A program made the translations under genes and the position numbers. A DNA stretch of 64,000 nt from Streptomyces nymphaeiformis (GTDB taxonomy: Bacteria > Actinomycetota > Actinomycetes > Streptomycetales > Streptomycetaceae): contig NZ_JACHJY010000006.1 of assembly GCF_014203895.1 (NCBI RefSeq), positions 248,001 to 312,000 of the forward strand, given 5' to 3'. Positions 22,163 to 30,644 of the stretch are shown here, in pieces (position 1 is the stretch's first letter; each line of letters begins with the position of its first letter). The notes beneath the pieces were generated by a model, which did not search any database, had not been told where the DNA came from, and was given only the letters and a program-made list of their open reading frames with translations.

Positions 22163-23779
22163 TCAGCGCACCTTCGCCGCGAGCACCCGGAAATCGGCCC
22201 AGGTCAGCGTCGGTGGCGCCGGGTCCCAGACCTTCTGGGCGAGGGCCGCGAGGGGCAGGCGGATGCCGGCTGCCACCTGGTCCTGGGTCTGGGCCCGGGA
22301 CAGGTCGCACCAGACCGCGAGCCGGCCGCCGAGGATCTGGGGGTCGTACCGCGCCGGCACGGGCGTGGAGCCGCGCAGCACGCGAGGGGTCCACTGCTCG
22401 TAGATGCGGCGGCCCGTGGGGTACGGGAAGCGGTTCGGCTCGCCCAGGATGTAGTAGAGGTAGTCGTCGTTGAGGTTGACCACCTTCCGGCCCTCGCTCA
22501 GGTACGAGACGGGCAGCCGCGCGCCGATCTCGCGGCCCGTCCAGTACTCGACCTCGATGTCCTTGGCCGGGGCCACCACCCCGCCGGTGAAGAAGCCGTC
22601 GTTCCACGCCTTGAGGGTCTTGCCGGTGGGCCGGACGACGGCCGCGCGGTCGTTGAGCCAGCCGGTGGCGAGGTCCTGGACGCGGCCCGAGGGCCCGTAC
22701 TTCGCGACGGCGGCCCGCGCCAGCTTCGGGTAGCTCGCCTCGGGGTTCTTCGACATCAGGGCGACGTACTCGTCGGCGCCGAGGTGCCAGTACGCCCCGG
22801 GGAAGAGCCGGGTGTACTCGCCCAGCAGCTCGTCGACGATCTTCGCCGACTCCGGGTTCGAGATGTCGACGGTCCCGCGCGGGGTACGGCCGCTCGCGCT
22901 GACGAGCTGGAGCCCGGGGTGGGCGGCGATGACGGCGCCGAGGTGTCCCGGGGAGTCGATCTCGGGGATCACCGTGACGTGGCGGCCGGCCGCGAGGGCG
23001 AGGATCCGGCGGACCTCGGCCTTGGTGAGGTGCTGGGCGGAGACGACCTCGGGGTGGCTGTCGGACTCGATCCGGAAGCCCTGGTCGTCGGAGAAGTGCA
23101 GCCCGAGCTGGTTGAGCTTCAGGTCGCTCATCTCCCGGATGCGGTCCTCCAGCCAGGCGGCGGTGAAGTGCTTGCGGGCGATGTCGACCATCAGGCCGCG
23201 CTGCGGTTTCGCCGGCCGGTCGGTGACCGTGCCCTCGGGCATCGCGCCGGTGGCCTTCACCGACTGCTTGAGGGTGCGGGTGCCGTAGAAGACCCCGGCC
23301 TCGTCGGGTCCGGCGATCCGGACGCGGCCGCCGGTGACCGTCAGGGTGTACGACTCGGGGGCGCCCGTCCCGCCGAGGGCCAGTTCGACGTCTCCGGGTC
23401 CGGCCGCGACGGCCCCGCGGTACGGGACGCCGAGCTCCCCGGCGAGCAGCTGCCCCTCGTCGGCGAGGGCCCCGCTGCCGGCGGCTATGACGACCCCGCC
23501 CGTGGGCGCGGGCTTCCAGCCGGGGCCGCGGGCGGCCTCGTGGGCGCGGACGGCCGGGACCGTGCGCGGCGCGCTGGAGAGGGGGTAGCTCTTCGAGGGC
23601 GTGGGGGTGGGGGTGGGTGTCGGGCTCGGCGGCGGGGTGCTCGGGGGCGCGGCCGTGGTCGTCGGACCGGCCGGACCTGACGGAGAATCGTTCGAGCAGG
23701 CCGCCACGGTGGCCAGCGCCACCGCGGTCGCCAGGAGTGCGGAGGCCCGGTGAGGCCCCCGGAGGGAGTACCGCATCAT
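22163..23779 (-). CDS. Secreted GH20 beta-N-acetylhexosaminidase lipoprotein
   Basis: This 538-residue protein has a lipoprotein signal (ATVAACSND, Cys about residue 28) and a Pro/Thr-rich linker. A GH20b-like N-terminal domain spans about 75-185 (GTRTLKQSV). The GH20 barrel starts at RGLMVDIARKHF; it contains LGLHFSDDQGFRIES, VIPEIDSPGHLGA and HLGADEY with the catalytic Asp-Glu pair, then WNDGFF and a late WCDLSRAQT. It removes terminal GlcNAc (or GalNAc) from chitin or murein fragments outside the cell. The start is MM; the first or second ATG may be used. A TGGTC/GACC sequence upstream is spaced wrongly for a DasR site. Confidence 0.9.
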   Translation of the reverse strand: MMRYSLRGPHRASALLATAVALATVAACSNDSPSGPAGPTTTAAPPSTPPPSPTPTPTPTPSKSYPLSSAPRTVPAVRAHEAARGPGWKPAPTGGVVIAAGSGALADEGQLLAGELGVPYRGAVAAGPGDVELALGGTGAPESYTLTVTGGRVRIAGPDEAGVFYGTRTLKQSVKATGAMPEGTVTDRPAKPQRGLMVDIARKHFTAAWLEDRIREMSDLKLNQLGLHFSDDQGFRIESDSHPEVVSAQHLTKAEVRRILALAAGRHVTVIPEIDSPGHLGAVIAAHPGLQLVSASGRTPRGTVDISNPESAKIVDELLGEYTRLFPGAYWHLGADEYVALMSKNPEASYPKLARAAVAKYGPSGRVQDLATGWLNDRAAVVRPTGKTLKAWNDGFFTGGVVAPAKDIEVEYWTGREIGARLPVSYLSEGRKVVNLNDDYLYYILGEPNRFPYPTGRRIYEQWTPRVLRGSTPVPARYDPQILGGRLAVWCDLSRAQTQDQVAAGIRLPLAALAQKVWDPAPPTLTWADFRVLAAKVR

Positions 23780-23966
23780 TCGGAATCCTCCCGTACGGAT
23801 GACGGTCCGACCAGTCGGCGGAGCGGAAGACGATCGTCCATCATGTGTTCCGAAACTCTCCCTTCCGGGTGAAAATCGCGCATCCGTCGGACACTTCCCT
23901 CATCCCGTCGATAACGTTGCGTCACACCCACCCCATTCCATCCGTCCCGGAGCACCGGAGCCCACG

Positions 23967-24539
23967 CTGACCAGCGACACCCATGCCCCCTGCCGGAAGC
24001 CGGGCTCCACGGACACGCCTGCCATACCCGCCCAGCAGACCCACTCCCGGCACACCGGCGGTCTGATCGCCTTCAACGCGGCCCCGCCCGCCGAGGCGGT
24101 GGCGCTGCTGCTCACCTGTTGCCACAGCGCGCGCTGGGCCGACCGGGTCGCGGCGCACCGCCCGTACCCGACCGTGGACGCCCTCCTCGCCGCCGCCGAC
24201 GAGGCCGGGTACGACCTCTCCCGCGCCGATCTCGACGAGGCGCTGGCCGCCGAGTCCTCGGCGCTGCCGCATCCGGACGCCCCGTCGGCCGCCCGGACCG
24301 CGCTGCGGGCCGCCCACGCCGCGTACGAGAGCAGTTTCGGACACGCGTTCGTGATCAGCCTCGACGGAGTGCGTCCCGGGGAGCGTCTCGACCGGGTACT
24401 GGCCGGTATCCGGTCACGTCTCGGCAACGAAGCGGAGGAGGAGCGGGTGGTCGCCGCCGACGAACTCCGCCGCCTCGCCCGCGCCCGGCTGGCCTTCCGG
24501 CTGGCCGAGGGGCTCACCCCGCGACACTCCGGGCCGTGA
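23967..24539 (+). CDS. OHCU-decarboxylase-like protein with lost catalytic motifs
   Basis: The fold matches 2-oxo-4-hydroxy-4-carboxy-5-ureidoimidazoline decarboxylase of ureide metabolism: FNAAPPAEAVALLLTCC...RWADRVAAHRPY near the start, VDALLAAADEA, AAYESSFGHAFVISLDG and RLGNEAEEERVVAADELRRLARARL at the end. The catalytic HPRIG segment is replaced by ESSALPHPD, however, and the glutamate of the following EQ motif is missing, so activity is doubtful. The start is unclear. No ATG, GTG or TTG occurs in frame between 23799 and the conserved domain, and a CTG at 23967 follows CGGAG by 6 bases. The 23799 ATG would put a poorly conserved extension across the hexosaminidase promoter. Next gene: sdhC. 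Confidence 0.65.
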   Translation: MTSDTHAPCRKPGSTDTPAIPAQQTHSRHTGGLIAFNAAPPAEAVALLLTCCHSARWADRVAAHRPYPTVDALLAAADEAGYDLSRADLDEALAAESSALPHPDAPSAARTALRAAHAAYESSFGHAFVISLDGVRPGERLDRVLAGIRSRLGNEAEEERVVAADELRRLARARLAFRLAEGLTPRHSGP

Positions 24540-24731
24540 TTCCGTCCGGAATGCGGCGATTTCGGTCTGTGCGATAGTCCGTCCGTGCCTGTTTGATCAC
24601 ACCGATGGACCCCGCGCGAGCGAACCGGCGAGTCGTCGCTACGATGACCGGGGCCGGTGGACCGTACCCGGCCGGGTCAGACCGACAGAGAAGCCGGCCG
24701 ACCCCGATCCCCGCTCCCGGAGGGTTTTTCC

Positions 24732-25112
24732 GTGCCGGCTGGAACGCTGTACCGCGGCCGGGAAGGAATGTGGTCCTGGGTGGCTCATCGAGTCACCGGC
24801 GTCCTCATCTTCTTCTTCCTGTTCGTACACGTGCTGGACACCGCTCTCGTCCGCGTCTCCCCCGAGGCGTACGACGAGGTCGTCGCGACCTACAAGACGC
24901 CGATCGTCGCTCTTCTGGAGTACGGCCTGGTCGCCGCCATCCTCTTCCACGCGCTCAACGGCCTCCGGGTCATCGCCGTGGACTTCTGGTCCAAGGGCCC
25001 GCGCTACCAGAAGCAGATGCTCTGGACCGTCGTGGGCATCTGGGTCGTGCTGATGGCGGGCTCGCTGTACCCCGTCCTCGGCCACGCCGCACGTGAACTG
25101 TTCGGGAGCTGA
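24732..25112 (+). CDS. sdhC: Succinate dehydrogenase cytochrome b subunit
   Basis: This 126-residue inner-membrane anchor has three transmembrane helices. MPAGTLYRGREGMWSWVAHRVTGVLIFFFLFVHVLDTAL carries the conserved SxxHRxTG-like motif and the histidine ligand for haem b; YGLVAAILFHALNGLRVIAVDF supplies the second helix with FHxxNG. The GTG start follows GGAGGG by 8 bases. It leads sdhCDAB; a -10-like TACGAT lies at 24640-24645, giving a leader of about 80 bases. The protein anchors SdhAB and passes electrons to menaquinone. Confidence 0.93.
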   Translation: MPAGTLYRGREGMWSWVAHRVTGVLIFFFLFVHVLDTALVRVSPEAYDEVVATYKTPIVALLEYGLVAAILFHALNGLRVIAVDFWSKGPRYQKQMLWTVVGIWVVLMAGSLYPVLGHAARELFGS

Positions 25113-25120
25113 CGCCACTC

Positions 25121-25597
25121 ATGTCTGCTGACACCTCCACCGCGATCGGCCCCGTCGAGGGCGGCGCGCACTACGACGTGGACAACCCCGCGCCGTACAT
25201 CGAGGCCCCCCGCAAGCGCACGGGCAAGACTCCGCGCGCGACCCGCGGCAACTTCGAGATGGCCGCGTGGCTCTTCATGCGCCTCTCCGGCGTGGTCCTC
25301 GTCGTCCTGGTCCTCGGCCACCTGCTGATCCAGCTCTTCCTGGACGGCGGCGTCACCAAGGTCGGCTTCGCCTTCGTGGCCGGCCGCTGGGCGTCCCCGT
25401 TCTGGCAGGTCTGGGACCTGCTGATGCTCTGGCTCGCCATGCTGCACGGCGCCAACGGCCTCCGTACGGTCATCAACGACTACGCGGAGCGGGCCAACAC
25501 GCGCCTGTGGCTCAAGGGCCTGCTGTACACCGCCACGGTGTTCACCATCCTTCTGGGCACGCTGGTGATCTTCACCTTCGACCCGAACATCCGCTAG
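25121..25597 (+). CDS. sdhD: Succinate dehydrogenase membrane anchor subunit
   Basis: This 158-residue protein has a hydrophilic N-terminus of about 50 residues and three membrane helices. LFMRLSGVVLVVLVLGHLLIQLFLDGG carries the conserved RxSG and GH motifs, and WDLLMLWLAMLHGANGLRTVINDYA carries the HGANG motif; an RLWLKGLL...ILLGTLVIFTF helix ends it. It pairs with SdhC to bind haem and menaquinone. The gene starts 8 bases after the sdhC stop. Confidence 0.93.
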   Translation: MSADTSTAIGPVEGGAHYDVDNPAPYIEAPRKRTGKTPRATRGNFEMAAWLFMRLSGVVLVVLVLGHLLIQLFLDGGVTKVGFAFVAGRWASPFWQVWDLLMLWLAMLHGANGLRTVINDYAERANTRLWLKGLLYTATVFTILLGTLVIFTFDPNIR

Positions 25598-25622
25598 GCA
25601 CGGGGCTGAGGTAATCCACGTC

Positions 25623-27377
25623 ATGAAGATCCACAAGTACGACACCGTCATCGTCGGCGCCGGCGGCGCCGGCATGCGCGCGGCCATCGAGTCGACGAAG
25701 CGCAGCCGCACCGCCGTGCTGACGAAGCTGTACCCCACCCGCTCCCACACGGGCGCCGCGCAGGGCGGCATGGCCGCCGCGCTGGCGAACGTGGAGGAGG
25801 ACAACTGGGAGTGGCACACCTTCGACACGGTCAAGGGCGGTGACTACCTGGTCGACCAGGACGCCGCCGAGATCCTGGCGAAGGAGGCCATCGACGCCGT
25901 CCTCGACCTGGAGAAGATGGGCCTGCCGTTCAACCGGACGCCCAACGGGACGATCGACCAGCGCCGCTTCGGCGGTCACTCCCGCAACCACGGCGAGGCC
26001 CCGGTCCGCCGGTCCTGCTACGCCGCGGACCGCACCGGCCACATGATCCTCCAGACGCTGTACCAGAACTGCGTCAAGGAGGGCGTGGAGTTCTTCAACG
26101 AGTTCTACGTCCTGGACCAGCTGATCACCGAGGTCGACGGGGTCAAGCACTCCGCAGGCGTCGTCGCCTACGAGCTGGCCACCGGCGAGATCCACATCTT
26201 CCAGGCGAAGGCCGTGATCTACGCCTCCGGCGGCACCGGCAAGTTCTTCAAGGTGACGTCGAACGCCCACACCCTGACCGGTGACGGCCAGGCCGCCTGC
26301 TACCGCCGCGGTCTGCCCCTGGAGGACATGGAGTTCTTCCAGTTCCACCCGACGGGCATCTGGCGCATGGGCATCCTGCTGACGGAGGGCGCCCGTGGTG
26401 AGGGCGGCATCCTCCGCAACAAGGACGGCGAGCGCTTCATGGAGAAGTACGCGCCGGTCATGAAGGACCTCGCGTCCCGTGACGTCGTCTCCCGCTCCAT
26501 CTACACGGAGATCCGCGAGGGCCGCGGCTGCGGTCCCGAGGGCGACCACGTCTACCTGGACCTGACGCACCTCCCGCCGGAGCAGCTCGACGCCAAGCTC
26601 CCGGACATCACCGAGTTCGCCCGTACGTACCTCGGCATCGAGCCGTACACGGACCCGATTCCGATCCAGCCCACCGCGCACTACGCCATGGGCGGCATCC
26701 CGACGAACGTCGAGGGTGAGGTCCTCTCGGACAACACCACCGTCGTCCCGGGCCTGTACGCGGCCGGCGAGGTCGCCTGTGTCTCCGTGCACGGCGCCAA
26801 CCGCCTCGGCACCAACTCGCTGCTCGACATCAACGTCTTCGGCAAGCGCTCCGGCATCGCCGCCGCCGAGTACTCCGCCAAGCACGACTTCGTCGAGCTG
26901 CCGGAGAACCCGGAGTCCATGGTCGTCGCGCAGATCGAGAAGCTGCGCAACTCCACGGGCAGCGAGCGGGTCGCCGACCTGCGTCGCGAGCTCCAGGAGA
27001 CGATGGACGCCAACGTGATGGTGTTCCGTACGGAGCAGACCATCAAGACGGCCGTCGAGAAGATCGCCGAGCTGCGCGAGCGCTACGAGAACGTGTCCAT
27101 CCAGGACAAGGGCAAGCGCTTCAACACCGACCTCCTGGAGGCCATCGAGCTGGGCAACCTGCTCGAACTGGCCGAGGTCATGGCCGTCTCGGCCCTGGCG
27201 CGCAAGGAGTCCCGCGGCGGTCACTACCGCGAGGACTACCCGAACCGCGACGACGTCAACTTCATGCGCCACACCATGGCGTACCGCGAGGTCGGCGAGG
27301 ACGGCTCCGAGACCGTCCGTCTCGACTACAAGCCGGTCGTCCAGACCCGCTACCAGCCGATGGAGCGTAAGTACTGA
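25623..27377 (+). CDS. sdhA: Succinate dehydrogenase flavoprotein subunit
   Basis: This 584-residue, normal-length subunit oxidises succinate to fumarate with covalently bound FAD. It has the dinucleotide fold VIVGAGGAGMRAAIE, the flavinylation site RSHTGAAQGG (His near residue 43), the substrate-binding FHPTGIW near 240, LTEGARGEGG near 260 and PTAHYAMGGIPTN near 355. The C-terminal AKHDFVELP...RGGHYREDYPNRDD is conserved, with the tail YQPMERKY. The third-codon GC content is very high. The stop codon TGA overlaps the sdhB ATG. Confidence 0.96.
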   Translation: MKIHKYDTVIVGAGGAGMRAAIESTKRSRTAVLTKLYPTRSHTGAAQGGMAAALANVEEDNWEWHTFDTVKGGDYLVDQDAAEILAKEAIDAVLDLEKMGLPFNRTPNGTIDQRRFGGHSRNHGEAPVRRSCYAADRTGHMILQTLYQNCVKEGVEFFNEFYVLDQLITEVDGVKHSAGVVAYELATGEIHIFQAKAVIYASGGTGKFFKVTSNAHTLTGDGQAACYRRGLPLEDMEFFQFHPTGIWRMGILLTEGARGEGGILRNKDGERFMEKYAPVMKDLASRDVVSRSIYTEIREGRGCGPEGDHVYLDLTHLPPEQLDAKLPDITEFARTYLGIEPYTDPIPIQPTAHYAMGGIPTNVEGEVLSDNTTVVPGLYAAGEVACVSVHGANRLGTNSLLDINVFGKRSGIAAAEYSAKHDFVELPENPESMVVAQIEKLRNSTGSERVADLRRELQETMDANVMVFRTEQTIKTAVEKIAELRERYENVSIQDKGKRFNTDLLEAIELGNLLELAEVMAVSALARKESRGGHYREDYPNRDDVNFMRHTMAYREVGEDGSETVRLDYKPVVQTRYQPMERKY

Positions 27378-28135
27378 TGGCTACCCCCGTACTGGACAAG
27401 GTCGAGGCGGAGTCCGCCGCCTCCCCGTACATCACGGTCACGATGCGGATCCGCCGCTTCAACCCCGAGGTGTCGGACGCCGCGGTCTGGGAGGACTTCC
27501 AGATCGAGATCGACCCGAAGGAGCGCGTGCTCGACGCCCTTCACAAGATCAAGTGGGACGTCGACGGCACGCTGACGTTCCGTCGCTCCTGCGCGCACGG
27601 CATCTGCGGCTCGGACGCGATGCGGATCAACGGCAAGAACAGGCTCGCCTGCAAGACGCTGATCAAGGACATCAACCCCGAGAAGCCGATCACGGTCGAG
27701 GCCATCAAGGGCCTGACGGTGCTCAAGGACCTCGTGGTCGACATGGAGCCGTTCTTCCAGGCGTACCGGGACGTCATGCCGTTCCTGGTCACCAAGGGGA
27801 ACGAGCCGACGCGCGAGCGCCTGCAGTCCGCCGAGGACCGCGAGCGCTTCGACGACACCACCAAGTGCATCCTGTGCGCCGCGTGCACGTCGTCCTGCCC
27901 GGTCTTCTGGAACGACGGCCAGTACTTCGGTCCGGCCGCGATCGTCAACGCGCACCGCTTCATCTTCGACTCGCGTGACGAGGCGGGCGAGCAGCGCCTG
28001 GAGATCCTGAACGACAAGGACGGCGTGTGGCGCTGCCGCACGACGTTCAACTGCACCGACGCGTGCCCGCGTGGCATCGAGGTCACGAAGGCCATCCAGG
28101 AAGTCAAGCGCGCGCTGATCACGCGTCGTTTCTGA
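27377..28135 (+). CDS. sdhB: Succinate dehydrogenase iron-sulfur subunit
   Basis: This 252-residue electron-transfer subunit has the [2Fe-2S] motif CAHGICGSDAMRINGKNRLACKT near residue 75 and the [4Fe-4S] motif CILCAACTSSCP near 165. CTDACPRGI near 220 supplies the last ligands of the [3Fe-4S] and [4Fe-4S] clusters. The ATG overlaps the sdhA stop (TGATG). It closes the operon and is followed by a good terminator hairpin at 28154-28191. Confidence 0.96.
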   Translation: MATPVLDKVEAESAASPYITVTMRIRRFNPEVSDAAVWEDFQIEIDPKERVLDALHKIKWDVDGTLTFRRSCAHGICGSDAMRINGKNRLACKTLIKDINPEKPITVEAIKGLTVLKDLVVDMEPFFQAYRDVMPFLVTKGNEPTRERLQSAEDRERFDDTTKCILCAACTSSCPVFWNDGQYFGPAAIVNAHRFIFDSRDEAGEQRLEILNDKDGVWRCRTTFNCTDACPRGIEVTKAIQEVKRALITRRF

Positions 28136-28153
28136 CAGCCTGTCCGGCCGGGG

Positions 28154-28191
28154 AGCCCGCTTCTGTACGCTGCGGCGTGCGGGAGCGGGCT
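28154..28191 (+). terminator. Terminator of the sdhCDAB operon
   Basis: AGCCCGCT (28154-28161) pairs with AGCGGGCT (28184-28191), followed by TTTCCCCCTTTCC. It begins 19 bases after the sdhB stop. Confidence 0.65.
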
Positions 28192-28238
28192 TTCCCCCTT
28201 TCCGTAGGTCTCTCCACTGCACAGAGAATCGGGGACTG

Positions 28239-28742
28239 ATGAGCGAGCCGAACCCTTACGCGAACGGTGAGTACAAGTGGGGGCCCGGTCAGCAGGGCGC
28301 GACGCCCGCGTACGGGTACCCGCAGGCTCCCCCGCCGTACCAGCCGACCCTGCCGGGCGGCGTGCCGGTGCCGCCGCAGTACGGGCCGGCGGGCGCGGGG
28401 ATGCCGCTGCTCAGCCTCGGTGACATCGTCGTGGTCGGCGACCAGATCGTCACGCCGGCCGGGAACATGCCCCTCAAGGGCGCCGTGTGGAACGCGATGG
28501 ACATGTCGCGGGTCGAGGAGAAGATGCCGACGGCCGCGATCGTCCTCGCCGTCGTCTTCTTCCTGTTCTGCTTCCTCGGCCTGCTGTTCCTGCTGATGAA
28601 GGAGAAGCAGACCACCGGCTTCGTCCAGGTCATGGTGACCAGCGGCGGCCGCCACCACGTGACGATGATCCCGGCGACGACCCCGGACACCTTCCACTGG
28701 GTGATGGGACAGCTGAACTACGCGCGGACGCTGAGCATCTGA
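28239..28742 (+). CDS. Small proline-rich membrane protein of unknown function
   Basis: This 167-residue protein has a Pro/Gly/Tyr-rich N-terminus (SEPNPYANGEYKWGPGQQ...YGYPQAPPPYQP) and a small beta-rich segment (LLSLGDIVVVGDQIVTPAGNMPLKGAVWNAMDMSRVEEKMPT). One strong transmembrane helix at about 98-122 (AAIVLAVVFFLFCFLGLLFLLM) follows. The external or cytosolic tail is ordered (GFVQVMVTSGGRHHVTMIPA...FHWVMGQLNYARTLSI). The family is common beside sdh genes in Streptomyces, as I recall, with no known role. The start has GGGGA 6 bases upstream. Confidence 0.8.
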   Translation: MSEPNPYANGEYKWGPGQQGATPAYGYPQAPPPYQPTLPGGVPVPPQYGPAGAGMPLLSLGDIVVVGDQIVTPAGNMPLKGAVWNAMDMSRVEEKMPTAAIVLAVVFFLFCFLGLLFLLMKEKQTTGFVQVMVTSGGRHHVTMIPATTPDTFHWVMGQLNYARTLSI

Positions 28743-28770
28743 CGCCCGCGACGGCCCCGGGGCCCGGGGC

Positions 28771-29316
28771 TCAGGCGTGCCAGGACTGGGCGGGGCCGCC
28801 CGCCTCCGCCTCGACCATGATCCGGCGCAGCATGCCGTTGAGCAGGTCGCGCTCCTCGGGGGCGAGGACGCCGAGGAGCCGTTCCTCCTCGTGGCCGAGG
28901 ACGTCCATCGCGCCGAGCCAGGTCTCGTGACCGGAGTCGGTGAGTTCGACGATCACGCGGCGGCGGTCGGTCGTGGACTGGGTGCGGCGGACGAAGCCGC
29001 GCTTCTCCAGGGCGTCCAGGCGGCCGGAGACGGAGGCCGGGGCCAGGTCGAGGTCCTGGGCGAGTTCGGAGGGTGCGGCGCTGCCGCCGCGCCCCGCGAG
29101 CTTGTGGAGGGTGTCGAACTCGTGGCGTTCCAGGTCGAAGTCGACGAGGGACTGCTCCCTGACCCGGCGCAGATGGACCGAGAGCTTCTTCATCCGGGTG
29201 ACCGCGCCTTCGACGACGGGGTCGAGGCCGGGCAGGACGGGCTGCCAGCGGTCGACGTGGTCGTCGGTCCAGTCGCGCGGGGTGCGCGGTTCGCTCGGTT
29301 CCTCGGGGGACGCCAT
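28771..29316 (-). CDS. MarR-family transcriptional regulator
   Basis: This 181-residue winged-helix regulator has the dimerisation helix MKKLSVHLRRVREQSLVDF and DNA-binding helices at about 80-130 (APSELAQDLDLAPASVSGRLDALEKRGFVRRTQSTTDRRRVIVELTDSG); the RxxSxxDRR wing is typical. ATG follows TACGAT by 6 bases (leaderless). It is divergent from an MFS transporter gene, with two palindromes between them, the standard repressor-pump arrangement. Confidence 0.92.
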   Translation of the reverse strand: MASPEEPSEPRTPRDWTDDHVDRWQPVLPGLDPVVEGAVTRMKKLSVHLRRVREQSLVDFDLERHEFDTLHKLAGRGGSAAPSELAQDLDLAPASVSGRLDALEKRGFVRRTQSTTDRRRVIVELTDSGHETWLGAMDVLGHEEERLLGVLAPEERDLLNGMLRRIMVEAEAGGPAQSWHA

Positions 29317-29322
29317 GGGGTG

Positions 29323-29395
29323 ATCGTACGTCGGCGGCCGCGGCTTGCCCTCCGGAAGTATTTCGTTGACGAAACATTCGGTACCGAAATACTCT
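29323..29395. promoter_or_regulatory. MarR/MFS divergent promoter region with nested palindromes
   Basis: The minus-strand -10 TACGAT (29328-29323) serves the MarR gene and the plus-strand TACTCT (29390-29395) serves the MFS gene, each 6-7 bases from a start. Between them are TTTCGT-TG-ACGAAA (29361-29374) and the perfect TTCGGTACCGAA (29377-29388). An outer pair AGTATTTCG (29357-29365) and CGAAATACT (29385-29393) makes a 37-base dyad centred on 29375. This is a likely MarR operator covering the MFS promoter. Confidence 0.65.
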
Positions 29396-29402
29396 TCCGC
29401 CC

Positions 29403-30644
29403 ATGGCCGCAGCCCCCACGCGCCCCGTCGCGCCGCCCTCCGCCCCCCACCCCCTGCGCACCCGCTCCTTCCGCCTGCTCTTCACCGGCCGGGCCCTCTC
29501 CCTCCTCGGTGACGCCGCCATCCCCGCGGCCCTCGCCCTCGCCGTCCTGGAGGCCACCGGCTCCACCTCGGCGCTCGCCCTCGTCCTCGCCTGCGCGATG
29601 GTCCCCAAGCTGCTCCTGCTCCCGGTGGGAGGCGTCGTCGGCGACCGCTTCGACGCCCGTACGGTCGCGCTCACCACGGACGTCGTACGCTGCGCCACCC
29701 AGCTCCTCGTCGGCGTCCAGCTGCTCGGCGGCACCCCCAGCCTCGCCGTCCTCGCGGTCGCCGAGGCCCTCGGCGGCGCCGCCGGGGCCTTCGCGATGCC
29801 GACCGGCTCGCCGCTGATCAAGGGCACGGTGACCGAGGAGTCCCTGCACCGGGCCAACGCGGCGATGGGCGTCGCGCAGAGCGCCACCCGCCTCGCGGGA
29901 CCCGCGCTCGCCGGCACCCTGGTCCTGACCGTGGGCCCCGGCTGGGCGTTCGTCCTGGACTCGGCCACCTTCGCCGTCAGCGCCCTGCTCCTGACCGCCG
30001 TACGGGTGAAGCGCGTCGCGATCCCGCGCCGCTCGCTCCGCGCCGACCTCGCCGAGGGCTGGCAGGAGGTCCGCTCCCGGGACTGGTACTGGACCAGCCT
30101 CATCGGCCACAGCGCCTGGAACGGCGCCGCCGCCGTCCTGATGACCCTCGGACCCGCCATCGCCGTGAACCGGCTCGGCGGCGGCACCACCTGGGTCGTC
30201 CTCCTCCAGGTCGGCGCCGTCGGCTTCCTCCTCGGCGCACTGCTCGCCGACCGGGTCCGCCCCCGGCACCCGGTCCTCGTCGCGAACCTCGGCCTCGCCA
30301 CGTACGCGCTGCCGCTCGCCCTGCTCGCCCTCGCCGCGCCCGCACCGGTGACGATCGCGGCGTACGGACTCGCGCAGGCGGGGCTCGGCTTCCTCTCCCC
30401 CGTCTGGGAGACCGCCGTCCAACGCGCGGTGCCCGCCCACGCCCTCGCCCGCGTCTCCTCGTACGACTGGCTGCTCTCCCTGGCCGCGATGCCCCTGGGC
30501 TACGCCCTCGCCCCCCTCGCCGCCTCGACCTGGGGCCCCCGGGTGCCGCTGCTCGTGGCCGCGGTGGTGGTGGGCGGGTGCTGCGCGGGGACGGCGCTGG
30601 TGCCGGGGGTGCGGCGGTTCACCGCGACGGCGCACCGGGGCTGA
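29403..30644 (+). CDS. MFS transporter
   Basis: This 413-residue membrane protein has about 10-12 helices and the major-facilitator topology of the MFS_3/enterobactin-exporter-like group: TRSFRLLFTGRALSLLGDAAIPAALALAVL at the start, VGGVVGDRFDARTVALTTDV (the loop 2-3 motif) near residue 75 and RANAAMGVAQSATRLAGPALAG near 140. It probably exports a toxic compound or metabolite. The ATG follows TACTCT by 7 bases. Its last 26 bases overlap the 3' end of the convergent hydrolase gene. Confidence 0.88.
   Translation: MAAAPTRPVAPPSAPHPLRTRSFRLLFTGRALSLLGDAAIPAALALAVLEATGSTSALALVLACAMVPKLLLLPVGGVVGDRFDARTVALTTDVVRCATQLLVGVQLLGGTPSLAVLAVAEALGGAAGAFAMPTGSPLIKGTVTEESLHRANAAMGVAQSATRLAGPALAGTLVLTVGPGWAFVLDSATFAVSALLLTAVRVKRVAIPRRSLRADLAEGWQEVRSRDWYWTSLIGHSAWNGAAAVLMTLGPAIAVNRLGGGTTWVVLLQVGAVGFLLGALLADRVRPRHPVLVANLGLATYALPLALLALAAPAPVTIAAYGLAQAGLGFLSPVWETAVQRAVPAHALARVSSYDWLLSLAAMPLGYALAPLAASTWGPRVPLLVAAVVVGGCCAGTALVPGVRRFTATAHRG

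Noticed and set aside
23803..23815. TGGTC/GACC sequence upstream of the GH20 gene as a DasR site
   Set aside because: It reads ACTGGTCGGACC, missing one base in the dre core TGGTCTAGACCA, so the half-site spacing is wrong.
25572..27272. Long minus-strand open frame opposite sdhA
   Set aside because: Antisense shadow caused by G/C-rich third positions; the sdhA reading has all catalytic motifs, and the opposite frame has none.
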